Source: Saprospirales bacterium
GTDB lineage: Bacteria > Bacteroidota > Bacteroidia > Chitinophagales > Saprospiraceae
DNA: 64,000 nucleotides
Assembly: GCA_016711045.1 (NCBI GenBank)
Contig: JADJTT010000006.1
Location: forward strand, 186,001-250,000
Direction of reading: 5' to 3'
Shown here: positions 15,664 to 24,812 of the stretch, piece by piece
Position numbering within the stretch: position 1 is the stretch's first letter
How the letters are laid out: each line of letters starts with the position of its first letter
Notes under the pieces: model-generated
Told to the model about the DNA's origin: nothing
Databases searched by the model: none
Seen by the model: the letters and a program-made list of their open reading frames with translations, nothing else
Program-made: the position numbers and the translations under genes

Positions 15664-17034
15664 TTACTGCTGTTTCCATTTGTCCATCCCCGGACCATCG
15701 GCAAACATTGGATCAATGGAGATATAAGTGCTGCGCACCTTTTCCTGTATCCAATCACTTAAGTAAATGCTCTTTTTTTCCTCAATGGCAGCGATCTGTA
15801 TTTTGGCGTAATCTTCCTTGAGGTTGGCTCGGTGGGGGTTGGTCTGGGACATGAGCTTGACGACCCGGTAGAGTACCTCCCCGTTGGGCGCCCGGTAGGA
15901 AAAAGGCGCGCAAATGCCGCCTACTTTCATTGTATCGAGGGCAAAGTAGACATCGGGGTCCAGATCGGCAATTTCGAAAAAGTTATTTCCTGTCCGGGGG
16001 TTGATCATCCGTCCGTCGTTGTTGTAGCTCTGGACATCTTTATATCCGAAATCTTTTACGGCTTTTGAAAACGAAAGGGAGTCGGAGACAATCAGGGTCC
16101 GGACACTGTCCAGTTTTTCCATAGCCAGTTGAAGGTCGGCTTCGGTGATTTCCGGGCGAACCAATATATGCCGGGTGTGGATGGTGTTGCCTCGCCGGCC
16201 GAGGAGTTGGATGATGTGAAAACCGAATTCCGTTTCAATGATCGGAGAGATCTCATCTACTTCCAGGTTGTAGGCTGCTGCCTCGAATTCGGGTACAAAT
16301 TTGCCCCGTTTGGTCCATCCCAGGTCCCCGCCGATACGAGCGGAAGCAAAATCGTCTGAAAATTTGGTGGCTACTTCGGCAAAATCTTCCCCGTTGACCA
16401 GGACGCGGTCGCGTAGTTCCGACAGTTTTTTCATTGCTTTTTCCCGCTCTGTCTCGTTAACTACAGGGCGGAGAACGATCTCTGCAACTTCCACTTCCGA
16501 GTTGAAGTAGGGAAGGCTGTCGACAGGTATCCTGCTGAAAAAGGCCTTCACTTCAGCAGGGGTAACGGTGATATCGGAGATCACCTGGGCGCGCATCCGA
16601 TCGGCCAGAAGCTGGCTGCGCAGATCTTCCCGGAATTGGTCTTTCACCTGATTGACGGATTGCCCGTAGTAGTCTTCGAATTGCTGGTAGTCGTTATTCA
16701 TGTATGCCAGGATCTGTTCGATACGGGCATCCAGCTGGGTTTCCACCTCCACGTCGAGCACGGAGATGCTATCCAGATTGGCCTGATTGACCAGTAGTTT
16801 TTGAGCCAGGATATTATCCAGGATCATACAGGAAGCATCAGGTGGCAGCCCACCCTGTTGCGCGTCCAGGAGCGCTTTTTGCTCTTCTATTTCGGAAAGG
16901 AGCACGAGTTCACTTCCCACGGATGCGACCACTTTATCGATGGTTGTTTTTTGGGAAAAGCCTGTTTGTGGCGCCAGGGCTACGAGCAGGGCCAGCACAG
17001 CGGCGTGCCGGAAAAGGAAAGAAAGATCAGGCAT
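15664..17034 (-). CDS. surA: SurA-like periplasmic chaperone/peptidyl-prolyl isomerase (two parvulin domains)
   Basis: 456 residues; signal peptide to about residue 27 (TGFSQ). A SurA N-domain (ASVGSELVLLSEIEEQK, then DNILAQKLLVNQA) precedes two parvulin domains at about 175-275 (VAEIVLRPVVNETE, FAEVATKFSDDFAS, GGDLGWTKRGKFVPEFE) and 285-385 (HTRHILVRPEIT). The ISPIIETEFGFHIIQLLGR segment is the typical parvulin end strand. SurA escorts outer-membrane proteins through the periplasm to the BAM complex. It is the last of three consecutive minus-strand genes of this family, 26 bp after a parvulin-less relative, so the three likely act together. Confidence 0.9.
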   Translation of the reverse strand: MPDLSFLFRHAAVLALLVALAPQTGFSQKTTIDKVVASVGSELVLLSEIEEQKALLDAQQGGLPPDASCMILDNILAQKLLVNQANLDSISVLDVEVETQLDARIEQILAYMNNDYQQFEDYYGQSVNQVKDQFREDLRSQLLADRMRAQVISDITVTPAEVKAFFSRIPVDSLPYFNSEVEVAEIVLRPVVNETEREKAMKKLSELRDRVLVNGEDFAEVATKFSDDFASARIGGDLGWTKRGKFVPEFEAAAYNLEVDEISPIIETEFGFHIIQLLGRRGNTIHTRHILVRPEITEADLQLAMEKLDSVRTLIVSDSLSFSKAVKDFGYKDVQSYNNDGRMINPRTGNNFFEIADLDPDVYFALDTMKVGGICAPFSYRAPNGEVLYRVVKLMSQTNPHRANLKEDYAKIQIAAIEEKKSIYLSDWIQEKVRSTYISIDPMFADGPGMDKWKQQ

Positions 17035-17060
17035 AGGAATTTTTTTTTCGAGGTCGTTTG

Positions 17061-17936
17061 CTAGTTCTGGAAAACGTTTACCTGATTGCGCCGGAGCGCA
17101 TCCTGATAGATATTTTCCCGGGTTTCATCGAGGAGCTTCATTTTTCGCTGGTGAAGGATCACTTTTTTCAGCTGATCATCCACATACCCTATTGGGGAGA
17201 GCTCTTTTTTTCGCATGAGGTTGTTCAGCTGGAAATAATACAGGAAATTTTCATCCCTGCGGGTGAGCTTCCGGCCGGGTTGAAGGTTGCTGAGTTCCGC
17301 TGCGCCCCCTGGCCAAAGCGCACCCAGGTCGGGGAGGCTGTACCAAAGGCTGTCGTCCAGTATTTTTGCCAGCGCATGGTCGTTGCAGTAAGACACCAGC
17401 ATTTGGAAATCTTCGATCTTATCGCTTTTCCACCATTCCTCAAATTGTTTGAGATCCTGGGTGTTGCGGGGCATTTTGATAAAACGGCAGCGTGCAATGT
17501 CGGATTCCAATGGGAATTGATCCTTGTTCTTTTCGTAGTAGGCTTCCAGTTGGGGAGCCGTAACGGTCGAGTCGAGCAGTTCCTCGATGAGGATCTTCTC
17601 ATACGAATGCCGGATAAGGGAGGCCCGATAGTCCCTGACCAACTTGTCGATATTGAGGTCTTTGGGCACATTGCGTTCTGCCTCATACATCAGGGCTGCA
17701 TCCCGGACCCACCGTTCGACAAAGGCGTTGATGATCTGGGCACTGTCTTCTGAAGAAGTTTCGGACGGGATCATTCCTTCCATATCTGACAGGTACAGGG
17801 TCTTATTGTGTACCCTTGCCAGCGCGCGGTTGTTTGGATCTTTTTTGTTTTGGGCAGGTTGACAGGTCCATGCCAGCATCAACACCAGGATACCAAGGAC
17901 CCCCCAAGCTGCGCTAAATGATTGTTTATACCTCAT
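17061..17936 (-). CDS. SurA N-domain-like lipoprotein lacking a recognisable parvulin domain
   Basis: 291 residues from the ATG giving MRYKQSF; a TTG four codons upstream is possible. The hydrophobic leader ends LMLAWTCQPA, a lipobox with the acylated Cys. The following ARVHNKTLYLSDMEGMIP and INAFVERWVRDAALMYEAE resemble the SurA/PpiC N-terminal chaperone domain, and LEAYYEKNKDQF is where a parvulin domain normally begins. The next ~120 residues do not show parvulin motifs. It may be a chaperone-only partner of the flanking isomerases, tethered to a membrane. Family membership is inferred from this pattern and the neighbours. Confidence 0.68.
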   Translation of the reverse strand: MRYKQSFSAAWGVLGILVLMLAWTCQPAQNKKDPNNRALARVHNKTLYLSDMEGMIPSETSSEDSAQIINAFVERWVRDAALMYEAERNVPKDLNIDKLVRDYRASLIRHSYEKILIEELLDSTVTAPQLEAYYEKNKDQFPLESDIARCRFIKMPRNTQDLKQFEEWWKSDKIEDFQMLVSYCNDHALAKILDDSLWYSLPDLGALWPGGAAELSNLQPGRKLTRRDENFLYYFQLNNLMRKKELSPIGYVDDQLKKVILHQRKMKLLDETRENIYQDALRRNQVNVFQN

Positions 17937-17981
17937 AATCCCCTTCAATCCCTTCTGATTAAGTAACTGATCAAATCCATT

Positions 17982-18051
17982 TTACAACCACTTCGACCTG
18001 CGGTCGCAGTGGTTGTAAGGATATAACAGCGCCGGGGGCGCTGTTATATCC
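17982..18051. repeat. Two directly abutting hairpins between ppiC and the SurA-like lipoprotein gene
   Basis: Hairpin A (17982-18018): TTACAACCACT pairs with AGTGGTTGTAA. Hairpin B (18019-18051): GGATATAACAGCGCC pairs perfectly with GGCGCTGTTATATCC. There is no base between them. Neither is followed by a long T run on either strand, so a simple terminator is not obvious; RNA processing or stability control is possible. Confidence 0.7.
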
Positions 18052-18091
18052 TATTTTAATTTACGCACGTACTAAAGTAACTGATAAAAAT

Positions 18092-20074
18092 TTATTTTAT
18101 CATACTTCGGAACACCTCCTGATTGACCTTTATGGGGTATTCTTTTTTCAGCTGCTCCACCCATTCTTTCTCCAGGAAGTCCTGGTAATCGGCAATGACA
18201 TATCCTCTTGCTTCTGCCAGGGTCTTATTCACCGGAGGTATGATGCGATCGATCACCACGAAATTCTGTGACTTTTCCCGTTCATTCACTTCGGGCTTGG
18301 AATAGGCGCCTACCTGCCAGGGCATATCTTCGACCAGCTTGCTGCGGCCTTTTTCAACAGCCCGTGTTCCTTGAACGAGAATAGGTTTATCTTCTGAGGT
18401 GTTAAATTTTTTGAGCACTTCTTCCGGTGTATTTTTGGAGGCAAATTTTTGCACTTTGTCAAGGAGGTCCGGATCATCGCTTTTCAGGGAGTAAATGCTC
18501 AAATCTGCCCGCTCTTGCCACTTGTATTTCCCTTCGATGGTCTTGAAGAACTTTTCGAGGCCAACTGTATCCTGTGCCGCTTTATCCCACACGACCATTT
18601 TCGTCACTTCAAACAGAAGAATGCCTTCTTCATATTCACGCATCAGCGCCTTGAATTCCGGGTATTTTACTTCCAGTTGTTGCTCTTCGAACTTCAGGGA
18701 ATGGTACTCGACAAAATCGGAATAAAGGGCATAAACTGCATTTTGGGGGCTGTCATTTGACCCCATCCGAGCCCGCTTCTGCTTGGAGTTTTCGAGATAT
18801 TCCGCAAAATCGCCCAGAGATACCTGGTATTTGCTGCCAAAAACAAAGAGCAGTGCCTTGGATTTTTCCTCCGGAGCCTTATAAAGCCACGATTGGAAGT
18901 TTTCTGGTAAAGTGTCGATAAAGTCGTCGAGGGTTGTATTGAATTCCCGGAAACCGTTTTCTTTTTTGATCCGTTCGATCATAGCCTTTTGGGCTTCATC
19001 GAAGCGACTGTCGTTCTTCACTTTGGCCATCAGGCTGGGTTTAACGATGTCGTACGTACCCACAGGGCGTTTGCTGATCAACTTGATGATATGCCATCCG
19101 GCGGAGGTTTCAAAAGGCTTGGAGTATTCCCCTTCCTTTTTCAGGCTGAAGGCGGCGTCTTCAAAAGATTTTTCAAAACGGTTGATCCCAAATACACCAA
19201 TATTTCCGCCTTTAGCGCCGGTGCGTTTGTCATCCGAACGAGCCATGGCCAATTCCTCGAAATTGGCGCCTTTTTGCAGTGCCTGGTAGATGCTGTCGAT
19301 AATGCCTTTTGCATCTATTGCCACGCCAACTTCCTGTGATTTCCGGATCAGGATGTGTGCGCATTCTACCTCCCCGCGCGCCGGCCGGCGGCCGTGCACG
19401 ATCATGAGGTGGTAGCCGGCGTCGGTGCGTATCGGGCCGATCAGGGTGTTTTCAGGACCCGTGTAGGCCGCTTTTTCCATGTTGTACAGCCCTTTAGGGA
19501 AAATGGCGGTGACATAACCGACATGGCCGAAATTGGATTTGGCCGACTTATCGTCAGAGTATCGGACGGCTACGCTGTCAAATGGTTCTCCCATCTCCAA
19601 CATGGTTTTCGCTTCGGTAATGCGCTGGAATGCCCTGGAGGTATCCTGCCCCGTACCGGATAGCGACACCAGGATATGGCTGATGTCCACATCTTGCAGG
19701 CTGTGCTGGTAAGCCTCCTCTACCAACCGGTCGGTCACTTCGCGGTCCACCAGATAGGAATTGGCCAATTGGCGGCGATATCCCTCGAGTTCCTTTTGAA
19801 GCGACGGAATGGTGTCCAATTGCATCTCTTTGGCTTTCTGTACCTTAAGCTTGAATTTTTCATACAGGTCGAGGTACTCTTCCAGGGACGCCTTGGAGAA
19901 ATTGGCCTTGGGGCCGTTGGTCTTTGTGTAGATATAATTGAATTCCGAAACCTTAACCGGCTCGCCATTAACCGTGAAAAGGATGGGGTCCTCCGACGAG
20001 GAATTCTGGGCGTTTGAAAAAACAACCCCTATGCACATCATGATCAGGAGCGAGAAAATTCGGGTGCGTGTCAT
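18092..20074 (-). CDS. PpiC-type parvulin peptidyl-prolyl isomerase (two parvulin domains, long C-terminus)
   Basis: 660 residues; signal peptide ending around residue 22 (VVFSNAQ). SurA-like N-domain (VNGEPVKVSEFNYIYTK, LYEKFKLKVQKAKEM), then parvulin domains at about 130-225 (VDISHILVSLSGTG, FDSVAVRYSDDKSA, FGHVGYVTAIFPKGLYN) and 235-340 (VECAHILIRKSQEV, FEELAMARSDDKRTG, GGNIGVFG). The remaining ~300 residues are helical and contain no domain I recognise. It is the first of a three-gene chaperone cluster. Role: folding and delivery of outer-membrane or secreted proteins, inferred from the family. Confidence 0.9.
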   Translation of the reverse strand: MTRTRIFSLLIMMCIGVVFSNAQNSSSEDPILFTVNGEPVKVSEFNYIYTKTNGPKANFSKASLEEYLDLYEKFKLKVQKAKEMQLDTIPSLQKELEGYRRQLANSYLVDREVTDRLVEEAYQHSLQDVDISHILVSLSGTGQDTSRAFQRITEAKTMLEMGEPFDSVAVRYSDDKSAKSNFGHVGYVTAIFPKGLYNMEKAAYTGPENTLIGPIRTDAGYHLMIVHGRRPARGEVECAHILIRKSQEVGVAIDAKGIIDSIYQALQKGANFEELAMARSDDKRTGAKGGNIGVFGINRFEKSFEDAAFSLKKEGEYSKPFETSAGWHIIKLISKRPVGTYDIVKPSLMAKVKNDSRFDEAQKAMIERIKKENGFREFNTTLDDFIDTLPENFQSWLYKAPEEKSKALLFVFGSKYQVSLGDFAEYLENSKQKRARMGSNDSPQNAVYALYSDFVEYHSLKFEEQQLEVKYPEFKALMREYEEGILLFEVTKMVVWDKAAQDTVGLEKFFKTIEGKYKWQERADLSIYSLKSDDPDLLDKVQKFASKNTPEEVLKKFNTSEDKPILVQGTRAVEKGRSKLVEDMPWQVGAYSKPEVNEREKSQNFVVIDRIIPPVNKTLAEARGYVIADYQDFLEKEWVEQLKKEYPIKVNQEVFRSMIK

Positions 20075-20119
20075 TGGGAAACTATTTTTAATTTAAAATC
20101 CAGTTGCTGAAAAACGGGG

Positions 20120-20127
20120 CAAAGTTA
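20120..20127 (-). promoter_or_regulatory. -7 box upstream of ppiC (TAACTTTG)
   Basis: Minus-strand TAACTTTG fits TAnnTTTG, 45 bp before the ppiC ATG and just after the murF-alr stop. TTG triplets exist upstream but at 14 and 23 bp, not the ideal 19-21. Confidence 0.45.
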
Positions 20128-20140
20128 GCAATTTTATGAC

Positions 20141-22615
20141 TCAATCCTGCCAATAAACGCGTTTGAGGCGTTCCGACAGGTTGGTGAGCACTTCGTAAGG
20201 GATGGTGTGCAACGCCCGGGCCAATTCTTCTACCGGGATTCCTTTTCCAAACAGGACCACTTCATCTCCTTCCGTGGCTTCCGGTATTTGGGTCACATCG
20301 ATCATGGTCATATCCATACAGACGTTGCCGATAGTAGGCGCCCGCCGGCCACGGATCAATACCTCAAAACGACCGTTTCCGGCCAGGCGCAGAAGTCCAT
20401 CGGCATACCCGATACTGATGGTGGCTACCCGAAGGGACGCCGCAGCTTTACCCTGCCTGCCATAGCCGATCGTCTCTCCGGCAGCTACTTCCCGGACTTG
20501 CGAAACGGTGGCTTTGAGGGTCAGCACCGTCTGCAATTGTCCCTTTAATTCCCGGGTATTTTCTATGCCATACAGCCCGATACCCAAACGCACCATGTCC
20601 ATTTGGTATTGCGAAAACCGGATGATGCCGCCCGAGTTAAGCAGGTGGCGAAGTGGCCGGTAGCCAAGCCCTGTGGCAAGTTGTTCGTATTCATTTTCAA
20701 ACAAGAATGCCTGCCGGTGGGTGTATTCGTCTTCCAGAGGGTCTTCGCTGGCTGCCAGATGGGAAAGCACGCTGGCAACGCGGACCACAGGGGTGGATTG
20801 GAGCAATTCCAGGGCTTCCGGGAGGTCTTTTTGAGAAAGGCCCAGGCGGTTCATTCCCGTTTCCAGTTTCAGGTGGATGGCGGCTTCAGCTGCATCTTCC
20901 GGGATCGATTCCAGATACCGTCGGAGCAGGGAAATGCTGTAGATCTCCGGTTCCAGTTGGAATCGAAAAAGGGCGTCGAAACTGGCTTCTTCCGGGTTCA
21001 ACACCAGGATGGGGAGCCTGATACCCGCTTTACGCAATTCTACGCCCTCGTCTGCGTAAGCCACGCCCAGGTAGTCGACATGCTGGAATTCGAGCAGGCG
21101 GGCTACCTCTGCTGCACCGCTTCCATAGGCGGAGGCTTTTACCATGACGAGGAGCTTTACATTTGGTTGAAGCTTCTGCCGGAACACGCGGAGGTTGTGC
21201 CGAAGCGCGTCGAGGTCAACCTCCAGCGTGGTTTTATGGGCCTTGTAGGATAAGCGATTAGCGATTTGCTCAAATTGAAAAGCCCGGGCTCCTTTCAGCA
21301 GGATGGTTTGGTTGCGAAATCCATACTGGTCAAATTTGCGCAAAAACTGGGCGGTATCCGGATAAAAACTGGCTTCGATATCGGGGGGAAGGAAAGGGCG
21401 AATGTGGAGCACTTCCTTTCCAATTCCAATAAAGGAATGCACCCGTTGTTCTTTGACCAGTTCCGCTACTTTTTGGTACAATTCCGGTCCCGGTTCACCA
21501 CTTTGCAGGATGTCGGAAAGGATAAGTGTCCGGTTGGCATGGCCGCTTTGCTGCTGGAGAAAATGGAGGGCAATGGCCAGCGAGGTGAGGTCGGAATTGT
21601 AAGCGTCGTTGATGACCGTGCAATTGTTGATACCGGCTTTCAGCTCCAGGCGCATGGCGACGGGTTCGAGAAAGGCGAGGCGGCGGGCCGCTTCTCCGAC
21701 CGGATAGCCGAGGATCAGCAGGACGGCCATGCAGTGCAGGGCATTTTCCAGGGAAGCCTCATCCCTGAAAGGGACGTCAGCTACAAAGGATTCACCGAGG
21801 TAGTCTCCTTCGAGGCGGGCGCCGGTCCGGTGGAACTGCTTGTCGCGAATGCAAAGGTCGGCCTCCAGGCTGGTAGTCGACCACGAAAAAAGCCGGCGAT
21901 CAGGATACACTTCCCGGATTACCTGATCGATCATCGGATTGTCCCGGTGGTAGATAATCGTGGAGGCAGATTGAAACAGGTTCAGTTTTTCCCGCAGTTT
22001 ACTTTCCTGGCTGGGAAAGCCCTCGTTATGGGCATCGCCGATATTGGTCAGCAGACCGATCGTGGGGGCGATGACGGGAGCCAGGTGTTCCATCTCTCCA
22101 ACCTGGGAAATTCCCGCTTCGAAGAGCGCCAACTCATGAGTCGTCTGCATCTGCCAGACCGACAGGGGTACACCGACCTGGGAGTTGTAGCTTTTGGGAC
22201 TGCGCACCATGTGAAAATCGTCTCGCAATAACTGGTAGAGCCACTCTTTTACGATGGTTTTTCCGTTGCTGCCCGTAATGCCGATCACCGGGATGGAAAA
22301 TTGCCGGCGGTGATAGGCTGCAAGCACTTGCATTGCCCGAAGGGTGTCATCCACTTTCAGGAAATTGGCTTCGGGAAAACGGCCGGTATCGACCGGGTTG
22401 GAAACCACGAAGTTGCGTACCCCTGCTCCATATGCTTCCCGGATAAAGCGATGTCCGTCTTGCCGGGGCCCGACGAGGGCGAAAAACAGGGACTGATCGG
22501 GGAAGAGGATTTGCCTGCTGTCGTGCAATAAATAGTCGATCGAACACTCCTGTGGAAGGTCGTTCAGCCAATCGGCATCCAGGATTTGTTGGATGTGGGT
22601 TGCAGAATAGTGCAT
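20141..22615 (-). CDS. murF-alr: Bifunctional MurF ligase-alanine racemase fusion
   Basis: 824 residues, the fusion typical of Bacteroidota. Residues ~1-450 are UDP-MurNAc-tripeptide:D-Ala-D-Ala ligase: P-loop GITGSNGKTIVKEWL, SPKSYNSQVGVPLS, EAGISQVGEMEHL and the loop NDAYNSDLTSL. Residues ~455-824 are a fold-type III alanine racemase with VMVKASAYGSG carrying the PLP lysine, LKLETGMNRLG, and the catalytic Tyr region TISIGYADGLLR with NVCMDMTMIDV. The loop after the PLP lysine differs from the usual KADAYGHG, as in other fused proteins. The fusion supplies D-Ala and attaches the D-Ala-D-Ala dipeptide, although D-Ala-D-Ala ligase itself is elsewhere. The start codon abuts the purD stop with no gap. 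Confidence 0.95.
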   Translation of the reverse strand: MHYSATHIQQILDADWLNDLPQECSIDYLLHDSRQILFPDQSLFFALVGPRQDGHRFIREAYGAGVRNFVVSNPVDTGRFPEANFLKVDDTLRAMQVLAAYHRRQFSIPVIGITGSNGKTIVKEWLYQLLRDDFHMVRSPKSYNSQVGVPLSVWQMQTTHELALFEAGISQVGEMEHLAPVIAPTIGLLTNIGDAHNEGFPSQESKLREKLNLFQSASTIIYHRDNPMIDQVIREVYPDRRLFSWSTTSLEADLCIRDKQFHRTGARLEGDYLGESFVADVPFRDEASLENALHCMAVLLILGYPVGEAARRLAFLEPVAMRLELKAGINNCTVINDAYNSDLTSLAIALHFLQQQSGHANRTLILSDILQSGEPGPELYQKVAELVKEQRVHSFIGIGKEVLHIRPFLPPDIEASFYPDTAQFLRKFDQYGFRNQTILLKGARAFQFEQIANRLSYKAHKTTLEVDLDALRHNLRVFRQKLQPNVKLLVMVKASAYGSGAAEVARLLEFQHVDYLGVAYADEGVELRKAGIRLPILVLNPEEASFDALFRFQLEPEIYSISLLRRYLESIPEDAAEAAIHLKLETGMNRLGLSQKDLPEALELLQSTPVVRVASVLSHLAASEDPLEDEYTHRQAFLFENEYEQLATGLGYRPLRHLLNSGGIIRFSQYQMDMVRLGIGLYGIENTRELKGQLQTVLTLKATVSQVREVAAGETIGYGRQGKAAASLRVATISIGYADGLLRLAGNGRFEVLIRGRRAPTIGNVCMDMTMIDVTQIPEATEGDEVVLFGKGIPVEELARALHTIPYEVLTNLSERLKRVYWQD

Positions 22616-23887
22616 TTATACGAGGTCGAACCCGATATCCTTTCGGTAATATTTTCCTTCAAATTTTACTTTTTCCGCATTTCTCAGCGACCGCACCAAC
22701 GCATCGGGCATGGAGGCGCCGTAGGAGGTGAGCGCCAATACCCTCCCGCCGTTGGTTTTTACCTGATTCCCTTCCTGTATGGTTCCTGCGTGGAAGGGGA
22801 TGCTGTCTTCAATGCCTTCCAATCCGGTGATTGCGATTCCTTTTTCATAAGCTTCGGGATAGCCGCCCGACACCAGGAAAATAGTCGCGGCGGTACGGGG
22901 GTCAGCTTCGGGGTAAGTGCTGCCCAGCTTACCCGATGGCACGGCCAGGAGGAGTTCAAGGAGGTCGGATTTAAGCCGGGGGAAGACCACCTCTGTTTCG
23001 GGGTCGCCCATCCGGCAGTTATATTCGATGACGTATGGATCGCCGTCGACCCGGATCAATCCAAAGAAAATGAATCCGTGGTAGGTGATGCCGCGGGCCT
23101 GAATGCCCCGGATCGTGGGTTCAATAATGCGGGTGCGCACGTTGTCCATGAGTTGGGCATCGGCAAAGGGAACGGGTGAAATAGCGCCCATACCGCCGGT
23201 ATTCGGGCCTGTGTCTCCTTCTCCGATGCGCTTGTAGTCCTTGGCTTCGGGGAGGAGTTGCCAGTCCTTGCCATCGGTCAGCACGAAGACGGAGAATTCA
23301 ATGCCGCTCAGAAACTGTTCGATGACCACGGTGGCGCTGGCGGATCCGAATTTACCGCCCAACATGGCCCGAAGTTCAGTTTGTGCTTCCTCCAGGGAAT
23401 TCAGAATCACTACGCCCTTTCCCGCAGCAAGCCCATCGGCTTTGAGCACATAAGGAGGAGGCAGGGTGGTCAGGTAGGCGAGTCCCTCTTCGAGCCGGGA
23501 GGCTGAAAACTCCTGGTAGGCTGCGGTGGGGATGCCGAATTCCTGCATAAAGGCCTTGGCGTATGCTTTACTGCCCTCCAATTGAGCGCCTTCCTGCGAG
23601 GGGCCGATGACCGGGATGGTTTGCAAGCCTGGCGTGGAAGCAAAAAAATCGAAGATCCCCTTCACCAAAGGGGCTTCCGGCCCCACAATGACGAGTTCGA
23701 TCTGGTGTTGCTGCGCAAAATCTCCGAGAGCAGGGAAATCTTCGGGGGAGAGAGGGACATTTTCTCCACAGGATGCCGTGCCTGCATTTCCGGGAGCGAT
23801 GTAGAGTTTGGAGCAAAGCGGGCTTTGGCTCAATTTCCATGCAAATGCGTGTTCGCGCCCGCCATTACCCAATAGCAAAATATTCAT
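22616..23887 (-). CDS. purD: Phosphoribosylamine-glycine ligase (GARS)
   Basis: 423 residues from the ATG giving MNILLLGNGGREHAFAWKL. The ATP-grasp enzyme catalyses the second step of de novo purine synthesis, joining glycine to phosphoribosylamine. Diagnostic motifs: GPEAPLVKGIFDFF, the ATP-grasp lysine in PPYVLKADGLAAGKGVVI, DYKRIGEGDTGPNTGGMGAISP, and the metal ligands in EYNCRMGDPETEV. Length is normal. It leads an apparent operon with murF-alr, giving purine synthesis and cell-wall synthesis one transcript. A TATCTTTG promoter lies just upstream. Confidence 0.97.
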   Translation of the reverse strand: MNILLLGNGGREHAFAWKLSQSPLCSKLYIAPGNAGTASCGENVPLSPEDFPALGDFAQQHQIELVIVGPEAPLVKGIFDFFASTPGLQTIPVIGPSQEGAQLEGSKAYAKAFMQEFGIPTAAYQEFSASRLEEGLAYLTTLPPPYVLKADGLAAGKGVVILNSLEEAQTELRAMLGGKFGSASATVVIEQFLSGIEFSVFVLTDGKDWQLLPEAKDYKRIGEGDTGPNTGGMGAISPVPFADAQLMDNVRTRIIEPTIRGIQARGITYHGFIFFGLIRVDGDPYVIEYNCRMGDPETEVVFPRLKSDLLELLLAVPSGKLGSTYPEADPRTAATIFLVSGGYPEAYEKGIAITGLEGIEDSIPFHAGTIQEGNQVKTNGGRVLALTSYGASMPDALVRSLRNAEKVKFEGKYYRKDIGFDLV

Positions 23888-23902
23888 GCACTTTTTTGCC
23901 GG

Positions 23903-23931
23903 CAAAGATAACGGCTTTTAAGCCTGTACAA
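23903..23931 (-). promoter_or_regulatory. purD promoter (TTG, 18 bp, TATCTTTG)
   Basis: On the minus strand TTG (23929-23931) is 18 bp from TATCTTTG (23903-23910), close to the Bacteroidota TTTG/TAnnTTTG pattern. The predicted transcript would have a leader of only about ten bases. Confidence 0.6.
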
Positions 23932-23973
23932 GCTTGCTATCCGGAGAATTTATCCTGCAATCGTTTATTTTCG

Positions 23974-23981
23974 TACATTTG
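23974..23981 (+). promoter_or_regulatory. -7 box upstream of ruvA (TACATTTG)
   Basis: TACATTTG fits TAnnTTTG on the plus strand, divergent from the purD promoter. A large hairpin follows between it and ruvA. Confidence 0.5.
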
Positions 23982-23992
23982 TACCCCAAAAT

Positions 23993-24060
23993 AGTGAAGG
24001 GTGAAGGGTGAAGAGTGAGGGGGAAAACGCTTCACTCTTCACGCTTCACTCTTCACTCTT
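23993..24060. repeat. Hairpin built from GTGAAG(G/A)-type 7-mers
   Basis: The left arm repeats GTGAAGG, GTGAAGG, GTGAAGA, GTGAG; the right arm repeats the complement (TTCACTC, TTCACGC, TTCACTC, TTCACTC). The loop is about GGGGGAAAACGC. It would form a long stem in the 5' leader of ruvA. A related structure with different spelling follows sprA at 32352-32416. Confidence 0.75.
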
Positions 24061-24092
24061 TTTTAATAGATGCGAAATCTAAGGGAGCAATT

Positions 24093-24683
24093 ATGATCCA
24101 CCACATCAAAGGGCTGATCACGTTCAAAAGTCCCACTTATATCGTGATTGAGGCAGGCGGAATAGGGTATCAGGTCTTTATTAGCCTGAATACCTATGCC
24201 CGGATCGAGCCGCTGGAGCAGGTGAAACTACTTACCTATTTTCACGTCAAAGAAGACGGACAAAGCTTGTTTGGGTTCGTCGATGAACAGGAACGGGTAC
24301 TTTTTACCCATCTGATCTCCGTTTCGGGGATCGGTCCAACCACAGCTCAACTGGTCTTGTCTTCCCTTTCAGTCGATGAGATCCGGTCGGCCATTTTATC
24401 GGAAGATGACCGCCAATTCAACCGGGTAAAGGGGATTGGGCCCAAAACCGCCAAGCGCATTATTTTGGAGTTAAAGGACAAGGTGCAAAAAGATGTGGGA
24501 GAAGATTGGATACCAGTGCCCTCCGCAGACAATACGATCCGTCAAGAGGCGTTATCTGCCTTGATGGCCCTCGGATTCTCCAGGATACCGGTTCAAAAAG
24601 CCCTTAACCAGCTTTTAAAAGAAAACCCGGGAATAAACAGTGTGGAAAAACTGATCAAAATGGCGTTGCAGCAGTTGTCTTGA
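24093..24683 (+). CDS. ruvA: Holliday junction branch migration protein RuvA
   Basis: 196 residues from the ATG preceded by AAGGGAG, a fair ribosome-binding site; an upstream in-frame extension would read through the hairpin repeat and lacks homology. N-terminal OB fold: MIHHIKGLITFKSPTYIVIE, GIGYQVFIS. Two helix-hairpin-helix motifs: ISVSGIGPTTAQLVL and VKGIGPKTAKRIILELKDK. C-terminal domain III, RQEALSALMALGFS, contacts RuvB. RuvA tetramers grip the junction for RuvB-driven migration. It lies directly upstream of sprA, an arrangement I recall from other Bacteroidota. Confidence 0.97.
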   Translation: MIHHIKGLITFKSPTYIVIEAGGIGYQVFISLNTYARIEPLEQVKLLTYFHVKEDGQSLFGFVDEQERVLFTHLISVSGIGPTTAQLVLSSLSVDEIRSAILSEDDRQFNRVKGIGPKTAKRIILELKDKVQKDVGEDWIPVPSADNTIRQEALSALMALGFSRIPVQKALNQLLKENPGINSVEKLIKMALQQLS

Positions 24684-24712
24684 TAAGTATGCTGGCTACT
24701 TCATTATTTTTG
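24680..24712 (+). promoter_or_regulatory. Candidate sprA promoter (TTG, 22 bp, TATTTTTG)
   Basis: TTG (24680-24682) overlaps the ruvA stop and lies 22 bp before TATTTTTG (24705-24712). Spacing is slightly long. The ~95-base leader contains a small hairpin (GAAACG...CGTTTC). Confidence 0.5.
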
Positions 24713-24812
24713 TTAAATTTTTAATGGAAGACAAAAAGAAACGAAGGGGTACGTTTCTCCCATTAGATAGTACCTGAATTTCATCCCTGACTTAGTCGAT
24801 TCTTAGATCCTT

